Source of the DNA: Patiria miniata
Taxonomy: Eukaryota; Echinodermata; Asteroidea; Valvatida; Asterinidae
Direction of reading: 5' to 3'
Assembly (NCBI RefSeq): GCF_015706575.1
Contig: NW_024037057.1
Span: 5,327,203-5,391,202 of the forward strand
DNA length: 64,000 nucleotides
This document shows, in pieces, positions 1-9,700 of the stretch. Made by a program: the position numbers and the translations under genes. Numbering within the stretch: position 1 is the first letter of the stretch; every line of letters begins with the position of its first letter. The notes under the pieces are model-generated. The model was given only the letters and a program-made list of their open reading frames with translations. It had not been told where the DNA came from and made no database searches.

Positions 1-76
1 CGTCGATACCATAATACGCCTATGGGCGCACTAGAAAATGTTTCACTGAAGGAACACTTTAAAATTATTTTGGCAG

Positions 77-337
77 ACAAGGCCGTCATTGATGATGAGT
101 ACCTCAAGGGCTTGTCCCCGAAAATCGAATCATCGTGGAAGGAACTTGCCAAACACCTAGGATATGAAGAAGCGGAAATTGCAGACATCCAAACCACAAA
201 CAAAGGCAGCACTGAAGAGAGCCGTCACATGCTACTCACTTGGTGGGAAAAGACGACAGATCGCGACGAAGCAGCTCAGAAGCTGAGACGAGCATTGGAG
301 ACCATCGGGTTAACTGATTTGGCCCGAAATGCACCAG
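77..337 (+). CDS. Gene A, Death domain 1 exon
   Basis: A 261-nt exon, phase 1 in and phase 1 out, with acceptor TTGGCAG and donor CCAG/GTGAGC. It encodes a Death domain of about 87 residues, seen from the pattern SWKELAKHLGYEEAEIADI, then LLTWWEK, then AAQKLRRALETIGL. This is the six-helix fold with conserved Trp and Leu positions. An open frame continues upstream to an ATG at 22, but the splice acceptor and the identical exon sizes in genes B and C argue that those upstream bases are intron. Death domains make homotypic contacts in immune and cell-death signalling. Confidence 0.85.
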
Positions 338-549
338 GTGAGCTATAGAAGTGAAAACTAGACCCACGCTGTATTTTCGAGGACATAGAAATAGCAATAC
401 TGAGGTATCCCCCGCTCTTTTTGTTGGCAAATAAGCTATTAAAAAACTGTCTTGTAATTTTTTTAAACGAAATAAAAATGTAAAAAGCAAAATCAGTTAA
501 AAGACATTCATTAACTATTGTATGCACTTTGTTTCTCTCCTAACATCAG

Positions 550-709
550 TAACAAGCGAATGCAGAAACAAAGCAGCTGGACCCGAGCCAGAAAGGTGTC
601 AAGATGCAGGAGTTGACGAGGAGAGCAAACAAAACGGGGCAGCATCAACCGAGGAAAAGAAACTGAAAAAGGAACAAGTTGGTGATCAAGATAAACCTCG
701 GCTTTTCAG
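550..709 (+). CDS. Gene A, charged linker exon
   Basis: A 160-nt exon, phase 1 in and phase 2 out, acceptor ACATCAG and donor TTCAG/GTAACA. The product is a low-complexity Glu/Lys/Gln-rich stretch of about 53 residues (EESKQNGAASTEEKK is typical). It resembles one unit of the 35-residue repeat found in the longer linkers of genes B and C. It joins Death 1 to the following Ubl and is probably disordered. Exon size and phase equal those at 30755-30914 and 52399-52558. Confidence 0.8.
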
Positions 710-927
710 GTAACACGCGATTAAATGCTGTTTTTCGTGCTACAACTGCAATTTCTGTTTTTATTTTAAAGATAAATAAATACAACTCCCTTTGAACACA
801 ACACGTCTTCACCTAAATTATGGCGCAGAGAATGATTAAACGCCATTAATCTTGACCTTTATTCCTGAACTTTTATGTCTTTTCCAACAATTAAAAAGCC
901 TTACCATCAGAATCTTTTTTCTGACAG

Positions 928-1105
928 TCGCAGATATGTGCAAGTCTTCATCAAAACTCAGCGTTCACATAAACCGAAGATAATGTGTTTGCAAGTGGAT
1001 CCAGAAACATCTGTCTTGCTCTTAAAAGTGATAATAAGCGAGAAAATTGGTGTGCATCCTCAACAACAGCGAATGTTCATCCGAAGAAACTTTCGTAACT
1101 TTGAG
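928..1105 (+). CDS. Gene A, ubiquitin-like domain, front half
   Basis: A 178-nt exon, phase 2 in and phase 0 out. The peptide aligns to residues about 1-48 of ubiquitin: VQVFIKT matches the first strand, CLQVDPETSVLLLKVII the second strand and helix, and IGVHPQQQRMFI the PxxQRL loop. The donor GAG/GTAAAA cuts the fold at the same place as in the five other Ubl domains of this array. Lys positions typical of ubiquitin chains are only partly kept, so this is a fused Ubl rather than a ubiquitin. Confidence 0.8.
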
Positions 1106-1436
1106 GTAAAATTGGCTCCATATTTTACAAAGTAACATGTTGGTTAAATATACCAATCAGCATTCCATCGAATTAAACGGCCATGCATTGTGGGTTCAGT
1201 GACAATCTCTTATGATTCTAATTACATAAGTCGTGTACAGATAGTGCTGCTTTTGATGTCGGCACAATGGAGTTTACGCACTTAAGTTTAAGAAATTTAA
1301 TAGTTGTTGGTTTTACCCCCACTGATTTAGTTTCAAGGTGAAAATGCACCATCAAAAAATTTACATATATATTTAGTTATTGTACTAGCGTAGAACCTGA
1401 AACCCCAAACTGTCCTTTAACCCTATAAACCTTTAA

Positions 1437-1887
1437 CCCTAAAGGGGCCGGGTTATTTTGACCATCTCTCAGCCGGGGGGCGGGGCGGATTCCGCCCCTC
1501 CCCCTAAGATCTCGGCCATCGAGTGACGAAAAATGTTGAAACTCGGCACATGCATAGAGCAACTCTTCCTAAACATACCCAAGAAATTTCATGACTACAG
1601 GGGTTTTGGAATTATGGCTAATTAATTATTCATATGTATGAATGGCAATTCTGCTCTGTGTACACGACGTATATGCGAAAATTCAGTTTTCACGGGGCGT
1701 AGCGCCGGAAAATTTTTCGCTATGCTGCAACCCGTCGTCCGATTTTTATGTTTTTGGTATCAAAAGATGCGCAAAGCTCGAGGCTAAAAAGTCATAACAG
1801 TTCGGGTCGCGAAACATTTTTTTAGAGAGGCTATCACGGAAAATGTTGGGGGGGGGGGGCGGATTCCGCCCTCCGGCCCCTTTAGGG
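1437..1887. mobile_element. piggyBac-type MITE in gene A intron
   Basis: A 451-bp element with inverted ends CCCTAAAGGGGCCGG and CCGGCCCCTTTAGGG. It is flanked on both sides by TTAA (1433-1436 and 1888-1891). TTAA target sites and termini starting CCCT are hallmarks of piggyBac transposons. No transposase frame is present, so it is non-autonomous. A related inverted fragment lies near 53865-53977 in gene C. Confidence 0.75.
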
Positions 1888-1935
1888 TTAAATCTCGAAA
1901 AACGTGTCCTTTAAGAATCTTCTTTCTTTTGCCAG

Positions 1936-2035
1936 CTCCATAACTTGCTGACACTTCACGACTTAGGCATTCATCAGGACGAGAACATCTCACTCCGCCT
2001 GTGTACTGATGGCCTACTGGGTGGTGGACAAAAAG
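1936..2035 (+). CDS. Gene A, ubiquitin-like domain, back half
   Basis: A 100-nt exon, phase 0 in and phase 1 out, acceptor TTTGCCAG and donor AAAAG/GTAAAT. LHNLLTLHDLGIHQDENISL corresponds to the ubiquitin segment around the TLSDYNIQKESTLHL strands. It ends in LCTDGLLGGG, which sits where ubiquitin has LRLRGG. Whether the Gly run is cleavable is unknown, because the protein continues into the next Death domain. Confidence 0.8.
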
Positions 2036-2454
2036 GTAAATACTTAAGGAAAACTTTACCTTTCAAGATTGAGAAAAAATGTGGGCGTTTAGCCCTCATA
2101 ATTCAGCTGGGAATGCCACATCCGATCCTAGATCCTCCAACTAGATTAATTTCACGGGAAAAGAGCGGTAAAAACGGTAGATGCTCTATATATTAGCGGT
2201 AGTACATGTATTTGGATGTAAATAATATGTCACCAACTCCTTTTACGATGTTTTTCAACAAAGACCAACACAAGAATAAGCAAATACTTAAGAAAATCAG
2301 ATTTATTATTTGTTTGCTATTTCTTTGTGTTTATTTTTTTATTTCTTTTTTTGAAAATTTCAAACTAAAAGGCATCTTTTGCTTTTTCTTTGTGTTTATT
2401 TTTTCATTTCTTTTTTTGAAAATTTCAAACTAAAAGGTATCTATTGCATTGTAG

Positions 2455-2571
2455 TAACGAAGAGGATCAAGCAGAATGAGACTACATCATCTGAGGACCA
2501 GAGGCAGGGACAACAGGGAGCTACTCATCGAGACAAACCTCAACCAGCGACTGGGACAGAAAGCAGATCAG
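2455..2571 (+). pseudogene. Truncated copy of the Death 2/linker exon, possibly a cryptic linker exon
   Basis: A remnant of the linker end of the exon at 3937-4467, with the Death domain deleted. The donor ATCAG/GTAAAT is kept. An AG at 2453-2454 would give a 117-nt phase 1-1 exon reading VTKRIKQNETTSSEDQ and ending in TGTESRS, so including it would not break the frame. The pyrimidine tract is weak. I favour a relic, but an alternative exon is possible. Confidence 0.4.
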
Positions 2572-3584
2572 GTAAATAATTACACAGAATCCAATGTAAT
2601 GTGTTATCTTTCTCTCGTTTGCTATTTTCATTTGATTGTTTGTCCTTTCTATTATCAAGAACCGAATCGAGTTCAAGATGCACTTTTTCGTGCCCTTCAC
2701 TAAGTTTTATCTTTCTCTCCCAGCAAGTGTTAAAGGTTATCAATTTAAGATAAAAACTACTTTATTTCTGTTTTTTGGCGGCTGCAAACCTCCAATTCTG
2801 GGTTTCTTTTCAGCGCATAGATATCCGGTTAGCGAGTAGACTTGTTTCCAGTACTTAAATGTGGAGGGAAGTAGTTTTTTTCTTCTTCAGGCTATCAAAT
2901 AAAAATTATGTAAATATGCGTGCACAAAACGTTTCGTGTTGCTGAATTAACATGGCATGTGATTTGAAAATAAGTTTATTGTTCAATTTTCACAGCGAAA
3001 AAAAATTGGCATTACTGTGGCATGTTATTAAGGGTCAGAGGTCTCAATACAAATTGTCCCTAAATTGTTCAGATTTCTCTCTATTTCCATAAAAAAAATT
3101 GTGCCCGAGCTAGTCCTACTTATAAATGACATTAATTGAACGTTGTTCTGATTCATGGCTCCGGAGGATTTTTTAAGGGAAGATAACATTCGACAATTAT
3201 TCCCTGACTGACTAACGCATGCGATAATTGACTATACTTTAAATAATTATGAACTAATCATTATGAGTGTTTCTTTGTTCGATATATTCAAAAGTAGAAA
3301 GTAAAAGTAAACATAATTTTGTTATTGGTAGAATAATAGACATTTTAAAATCTAATTAACTGGAAAATCTATAATACATGATTATAAGTACCGACAGGAC
3401 AGCTTTAATCATTCGGCAATAAAGAAACTGTGTGCAGTCCAGCACGCACGGTCTAAAACATGCAGTCCGACCATTAGGTCATGTTGTGAATGCCACACTT
3501 ATGATTCAGTAACTGAGAGACGATGATCTTCACGCGGCGCAGGTATGAGTTGATGGAAAAAATACGGACACAGTCCCCAAGCCA

Positions 3585-3665
3585 GATATAGTCGTGTTTT
3601 TTGGGGTCGGTTTGGGTCGGTTTTCCTTGACTTTGCTCGGGTCAGGTCGGGTCGGTCAGTTTTCT
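3585..3665. repeat. GGTCGG-rich short tandem tract, first copy
   Basis: Repeats of GGGTCGGTTT and GGTCGGGTC in an intron of gene A. A second copy occurs at about 5440-5610 as part of the tandem duplication. No coding potential is seen. Confidence 0.5.
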
Positions 3666-3936
3666 ACGGGGCTTTAATCAATTTCGGTTAAAACAGTAGA
3701 TGCTATATATATTAGCGGTAGTACAAATATTTGGTTGTTGATTAATGTCACCACCTCCTTTTCCGATGTTATTTAATAAAGACCAACACAAGAATAAGCA
3801 AATACTTAAGACAATCAGATTTATTTTTTGTTTGCCTTTTCTTTGTGTTTATTTTTTCATTTCTTTTTTGAAAATTTCAAACTAAAAGGCATCTATTGCA
3901 TTGTAGTAACAAAGAGGTTTTTGTTTTATTTGGCAG

Positions 3937-4467
3937 ACAAACACACTGATGATGATCAGTTCTTTAGGGACTTGGCTTCGAAAACTGAATCGTCCTGGGA
4001 ACAGTTGGCCAAATCCCTGGGATACAGAGAAGACGAAATCAAGCATTTCAAAAGAATCTGCCAAGAAAACAAAGAAAGGAGCCTGCATATTCTGCTTTCT
4101 TGGTGGAGAAAGCAAACAAATCGCGAGGAAGGATTTCAGAGTTTGAGAGATGCGTTTAATTCAATCGGGTGTGCTGAGCTGACTTTAATGATTCCTTCTG
4201 AAGAGCAACGGAGGATGAAACAGGAAGAAGTTGCAGAAAGGGAGAAAAGGAAAACATCATCTGAGGGACACGGACCAAGACAGGAGGAAGGTCCTCATCG
4301 AGACAAACCTCAACCAGAGGTTCAAGAGGCAGTGGCTGAAGAACAAACCAAGCAGAATGAGACTACATCATCTGAGGACCAGAGACAGGGACAACAGGGA
4401 GTTGCCCATAGAGACAAACCTAAACCACCAGAGCAAGTGGGAGCGACTGGGACAGAAAGCAGATCAG
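3937..4467 (+). CDS. Gene A, Death domain 2 with short charged linker
   Basis: A 531-nt exon, phase 1-1, acceptor TATTTGGCAG and donor ATCAG/GTAAAT. The first 88 or so residues form a Death domain (SSWEQLAKSLGYREDEI, LLSWWRKQTNREEGFQSLRDA). The remaining ~88 residues hold two or three degenerate copies of the hydrophilic repeat (TSSEGHGPRQEEGPHRDKPQ and similar). The matching exons in genes B and C are 1,578 and 3,447 nt, so gene A has the short linker form. It also lacks the VHIGG/MHIGG motif that ends the linker in B and C. Confidence 0.83.
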
Positions 4468-5794
4468 GTAAATAATTACACAGAATCCAATTTAATGTTT
4501 TATCTTTCTGTCGTTTGCTATTTTCATTTGATTGTTTGTCCTTTCTATTATCAAGAATCAAACTGTTAAAGATGTAATGTCGTGCTCTTCAACAAATTTG
4601 CATTTTTGCTCCCAGGAAGTGTTCCACTTAAATACTCCAAATTTAAGATGAAACTACTTTATTTCTGTTTTTTGGCGGCTGCAAACCTCCGCTTCTGGGT
4701 TCCTTTTTATCGCATAGATAATCCGGTTAGCGAGTTGAGTTGTTCCCGGTTACTTAAATGTGGAGGGAAGCAATTTGTTCTTCTTAGGCTATAATTAATG
4801 TTAATATGCGTGCTCGAAACGTTTTGTGTTACTGAATTAACATGTCACGTGATTTGAAATAACTAAATATTGTTCAATTTCCACAGCAAAAAACAATTGC
4901 CATCACTGTGGCATACTATAATGGGTCAGAAATTGTCCCGAAATTGTTCAGATTTCTTTCTTTTAAAATTAAACTCTGTTCTGATTAATGGCTCCTGATG
5001 ATTTTTTAAAGGAAGATAAAATTAGACAACCATTCCCTTACTAACTGACGCATGCGATAATTGACTATTCTTCAAATAATTATGCGAAATAATCATTTGA
5101 AAAAAATATAATTATGAGTGTTTCTTTTCCATATATCATTCAAAAGTAGAAAGTAAAAGTAAACTTAATTTTGTTATTGGTAGAATAATAGCAATTTTTA
5201 ATTTGTTTTAATAAAATAGAAAATCTACTATACATGATTATATAAGCACCGACAGGACATCTTTAATCATTTGGCAATAAAGACATTGTGTGCAGTCTAG
5301 CACCGCGGTCAGGCCGACCATTAGCTTATGTTGTGAATGCCGCACGGTATGATTCAGTAACTGAGAGACGATGATCTTCACGCGGCGCTAGGTATGAGTT
5401 GAGGGACAAAATATGGACACAGTTGCCCAAGCCAGATATAGTCGTGTGTTTTATTTTTCGGGTCGGTTTGGGTCGGTTTTCTTTGACTTTGGTCGGGTCA
5501 GATCAGGCGGGGTAATTTTTGTAGGGAACTCATGTCGGTTTCGGTTCAGATTCGATTAATATCTTTAATGTTTTGGGTCAGTTTTGGGGGTCGGTTTGGC
5601 CAGGTCAACCCTACCCGATGCACAACACTAGTACGCACGTCTCGTATGTTGGGACGTGACAACCGGATGACCTTTGGAAGAAAAAATAATGTACAAGTTC
5701 TCGTTCCGAATACATTCTAACAATAATAACCATGACTTTAAATTAAACTGAAGGCGCTTTGTTCATGTTGCAATGTCATTGTTTTCATTTATAG

Positions 5795-6055
5795 ATACAA
5801 GACCTGGCGACAAATCCGTTTTGAAACAATGTAAGGAGATTGGAACACATTGGGAAGAATTGGCCGTAAATTTGGAGTTTTCTAAAGAAGATATTAATAT
5901 AATAAAGGCTGATCATCCCAACGATACTGTAAGACAGTGCTTTGAGATGTTAAGCACATGGTGGAGAAAGCAGGACAATTGCACACAAGCAAGACAGACG
6001 TTGGAGAAGGCTCTGATTGATTCGGGCAGGCAAGCCTTGGATCGGGTCACATCAG
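5795..6055 (+). CDS. Gene A, extra Death domain 3 exon
   Basis: A 261-nt phase 1-1 exon, acceptor TTTATAG and donor ATCAG/GTATGC. It encodes THWEELAVNLEFSKEDINII, then MLSTWWRKQDN and ARQTLEKALIDSGRQ, a clear Death pattern but divergent from the other Death domains here. It lies between the linker and the NACHT exon, where genes B and C have no counterpart (their introns there are 438 and 998 bp). An ATG at 5773 opens the frame upstream, but the acceptor fits better. Confidence 0.8.
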
Positions 6056-6747
6056 GTATGCTCAGTAACTGAACAAAGTTTGGCAATCCGTTCACTTACA
6101 TTTGACGATGCAAAAAAAAAAGTTGGAAAGACCAGACAAATCAAGCCGTTAAAATAGGCTTAAAGTGTCCATGAAATGATTTTTTTTCTGAAAAATGCAA
6201 AAGCAAAAGTGCACTTTTTAAAACACATATTTTCTATGCTTTTTTCAACAACTGGGGGCGCTGTTGCTGCGATGTCATTTCAGGGAGACAGTGTTCAGTT
6301 TAGGGGATTTGTGCACAAAGTGAACCAAAAAAAGGTGCTAATTTTTAACAGTTTTGAGAAAGGTTTGCCCATTGGCTTACTGCCATGTACCAACACAAAT
6401 CACTGAAAAAAGGAACGTTTTCAAATGCAAAATTCTGGCACCTTTTTGGGCTCAAACCAATTGCAACATTGAAATTTTTGCCTGATATAACATCACATTT
6501 TGCTCACAAATAAAAAAATTGGCATTAGCATAAAATCCAAAAAGACACCATAATACTCTTTAAAACAGCAAAATGGATATTGCAAATAATATTTACTGGA
6601 ATACAAAGGTGCATTTTTAAGGACTGCATTACCAAAATTTTACGCATTGGCCCTTTATAAAACTTTAACAAAAAGAAAAAAATATCATAAAACCATTTTT
6701 TACCGCTGAAAAATACACCCCTAATGTCATTTCTTTTCTTTTAACAG
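6056..6747 (+). other. Last intron of gene A
   Basis: A 692-bp AT-rich intron between Death 3 and NACHT, bounded by GTATGC and TTTTAACAG. I see no gene, RNA or mobile element in it. Confidence 0.7.
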
Positions 6748-9700
6748 CCGAGGTGAGAAGAGCGCATTCCAGTCCGAGTGATGCTGCTGATCAGTGCAGG
6801 AGTGAATTAAAAGACCGGTATACTACCACAGGTAGTTACGTTCAGTTAATACCTTGGGTAGATGACGACATGAAACATATTATGGATATCTATACAGAGC
6901 TGCAATTAGAGAAGGGTGACCAGGATGACATAGAGGGCGATGTTGCGGAGTATGGGGACATTTTCCTCATAAAAACAAAAGACGGGAAAGTGATTAGACG
7001 CGCTGTGCTGTGTGGGTCACCTGGGATGGGAAAGTCAACCATTATTGACAAAATGGCATACGACTGGGCGAAGGGTATTGCACTCAAAACGTTCACACTT
7101 TTGTTTGTTTTGAAAATGTCCGCTCTCGATCAAACGTCGGAACTTGTTGAGTCGGTGTTTGATCAGCTTTTATCTGACGACACGAATGTTAACAAGTGCG
7201 ATTTGGAAGCATTTATTAAAGACAATGGTAGTAGAGTGCTCATTCTGATAGATGGTTTTGATGAATTCGGGACAACTAACCTGGAACCAGAGAAATTTGG
7301 GTCCATTCTAAGAATGCTGAATCGCAGATTTGGCAAGGAATGTTTTGTAGTTGTAACAACGCGCCCCTCACAGTTTGCTAAATTGAAAAGCAAATCACTC
7401 ATTGAGAAACCTTTCACCCATGTGAAGGTTTTGGGATTTAGGGAGGAAGATATTGGGCAGTATGTGGGAAATTTTTTCCCTTCAAGGCTTGAAGACGCTG
7501 AGGGACTTCTTGATAGGATTCAGTCATCGGATGTCCTGTCTGATTTAGCAAGGAGTCCCATGATACTCCTGCTAATGTGCCTAATATGGAGGGAAGAGGA
7601 AACACTACCCGATACTCTATCAAGATTGTTCAGTGAGGCAATTAGATACATATTTCAAAGAAAAATGCCTGAAATACTTGAAGAAGCAATGTCGGAAATC
7701 GTGATTTCAATCGGCAGAGTCGCTTTAGAAGGGCTTGTTTCCCCAAAGCAAAGGCTTTCATTTCAAGAGGGAGAGTTTGAGAAGAGTGTACTTGATAAAG
7801 CAATACAAGCGGGTATTCTCACTAGCCAGAGGGTCATGAAGTGGCGCGGCACGCACAATAACGTGCAGTTCATTCATAAGACACTTCAAGAGTACTGCGC
7901 AGCTATGTACTGTCAGAGTCTTTTAAGCAAGGGCGACGGGGAATTTCAGGAGATTCTTGATAAACTTGGCGATTATCAGGATTTAGGGTACATGCTGCGG
8001 TTCTGCTGCGGCGACAATCAACAATGCACAAGACATATATTGGGAATGCTGCATAAAAAGATTCTGTATGATAAGTATATCGATAGCGTGGCAGTACAGA
8101 ATTTGGCCTTAAAATGCTACTTTGAAAGTCAGTCCAGAGATTTGTTATCAGTAGATTTTATCGAGTCGTTTTTTACTGAAGGTATACATATAAACAGCAA
8201 CGACTCATTGAACTCGTTCGTTTGGTTGCTGCAGCATGTTGCCCAGTGCACAGAGTTATCGGAAGTAGATTACATTGCGCAAGTATGCGCAATTCACCTA
8301 GGGGCGTGTAACCTATCAAGGTTGAGTGAAGTCGTAGCTTCGCATTTGACCACAATGAAAAACTTGCGCGTATTGCATTTCGTTGAATGCTTACTAACTG
8401 GAAGCAATGTTAATAAACTTTTGTCATCATTTCGTAATGGAGGTAACTTGACTGAAATAAGCCTTAGAAAAAATGATTTTGGATGCTCGGCAAAAGACTG
8501 GGCGGTCCATTTGCGAGGGATGAAAAACCTCTCGAAACTCAGTTTATGTGGATGTGACGTATTAGACATTGCATCATTAATTGGGGAGATGTCAAACTTG
8601 GCCGAGCTGAACCTTTCAGAGAATAAGGGATTGGGTGGTAACACAGAAACGTGGGCGGCTACTTTTCAGAGGATGATGCACCTGAAATCACTCAATTTAT
8701 CGAACTGTGGCGTCAATGGACAAGATTTACTACATATTGCATCATCGGTTGGGGAGATGCCAAACTTGACCGATCTTGTCCTTTCAAGCAATAAGGTATT
8801 GGGTGAAAATGCTGAAACGTGGGCGGCTAGTTTGCAGTCGATGATTCACTTAAAGAAGCTTAACATGAAAAATTGTGGCATTAACAGTCGCGATTTGAAA
8901 TATATCGCTGAATCAGTAAGTCGCATGCGGAATCTCGTGGATTGTGATTTCAGTAATTTCTTCGAGAAGTGGCGTGTGCAGTCATTGGGTAATGGCATAG
9001 AGTTGATCATTGAGGGGTTCTCACTTACTGTCAAGGAATTGGCGGATGTACTGCAGCCATTCAATAATCGGAGCGATTTAGTCGGATTGACTATTCATGG
9101 CAATTGCAGTCTGGGTGGTTCCGCAAGTATCTGGACTCCACTCTTGCAAAACCTGACGGAACTTAAGAAGGTGGAGTTAAGTGATTGCTCACTGCAAAAC
9201 GCTGACATTGAACACATTGCTGCAGCATTATGTAAAGTACCAAACTTGGTCTATCTAAATCTTTCAAAGAATTCAAAGTTGGGCGGTAACGCAGGAATAT
9301 GGGCGGCTAGTTTGCAGAAAATGATGCACCTGAAATCACTCGATTTATCGAAATGTGGCGTCAATGGACAAAATTTACTACATATTGCTTCATCGGTTGG
9401 GGAGATGCCAAACCTGGCCGATCTAAATCTTTCAACGAATTCGAACTTGGGCGGTAACGCAGGAATATGGGCGGCTAGTTTGCAGAGGATGATGCACCTT
9501 AAATCACTCGGTTTATCGGAATGTGGCGTCAATGGACAAGATTTACTACAAATTGCATCATCGGTTGGGGAGATGCAAAACTTGGCCGTTCTAAATCTTT
9601 CAAAGAATTCGAACTTGGGCGGTAACGCAGGAATATGGGCGGCTAGTTTGCAGAGGATGATGCACCTTATATCACTCGATTTATCGGAATGTGGCATAAA

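Larger units (their letters stand above)
2163..5560 (+). repeat. Direct tandem duplication inside gene A introns (about 2163-3690 and 3690-5560)
   Basis: The two halves share long stretches, for example around GCAAATACTTAAG at 2280 and 3800, the Death 2 exon tail with its donor at 2571 and 4467, and the GATATAGTCGTGT segment near 3585 and 5436. The left copy lacks about 440 bp that hold the Death domain. It also has a second, local duplication at 2318-2440. The right copy holds the working exon 3937-4467. Confidence 0.8.

Noticed and set aside
2206..2433. Small Phe-rich open frame
   Set aside because: It translates a T-rich intronic tract that is itself locally duplicated; not a membrane protein gene.
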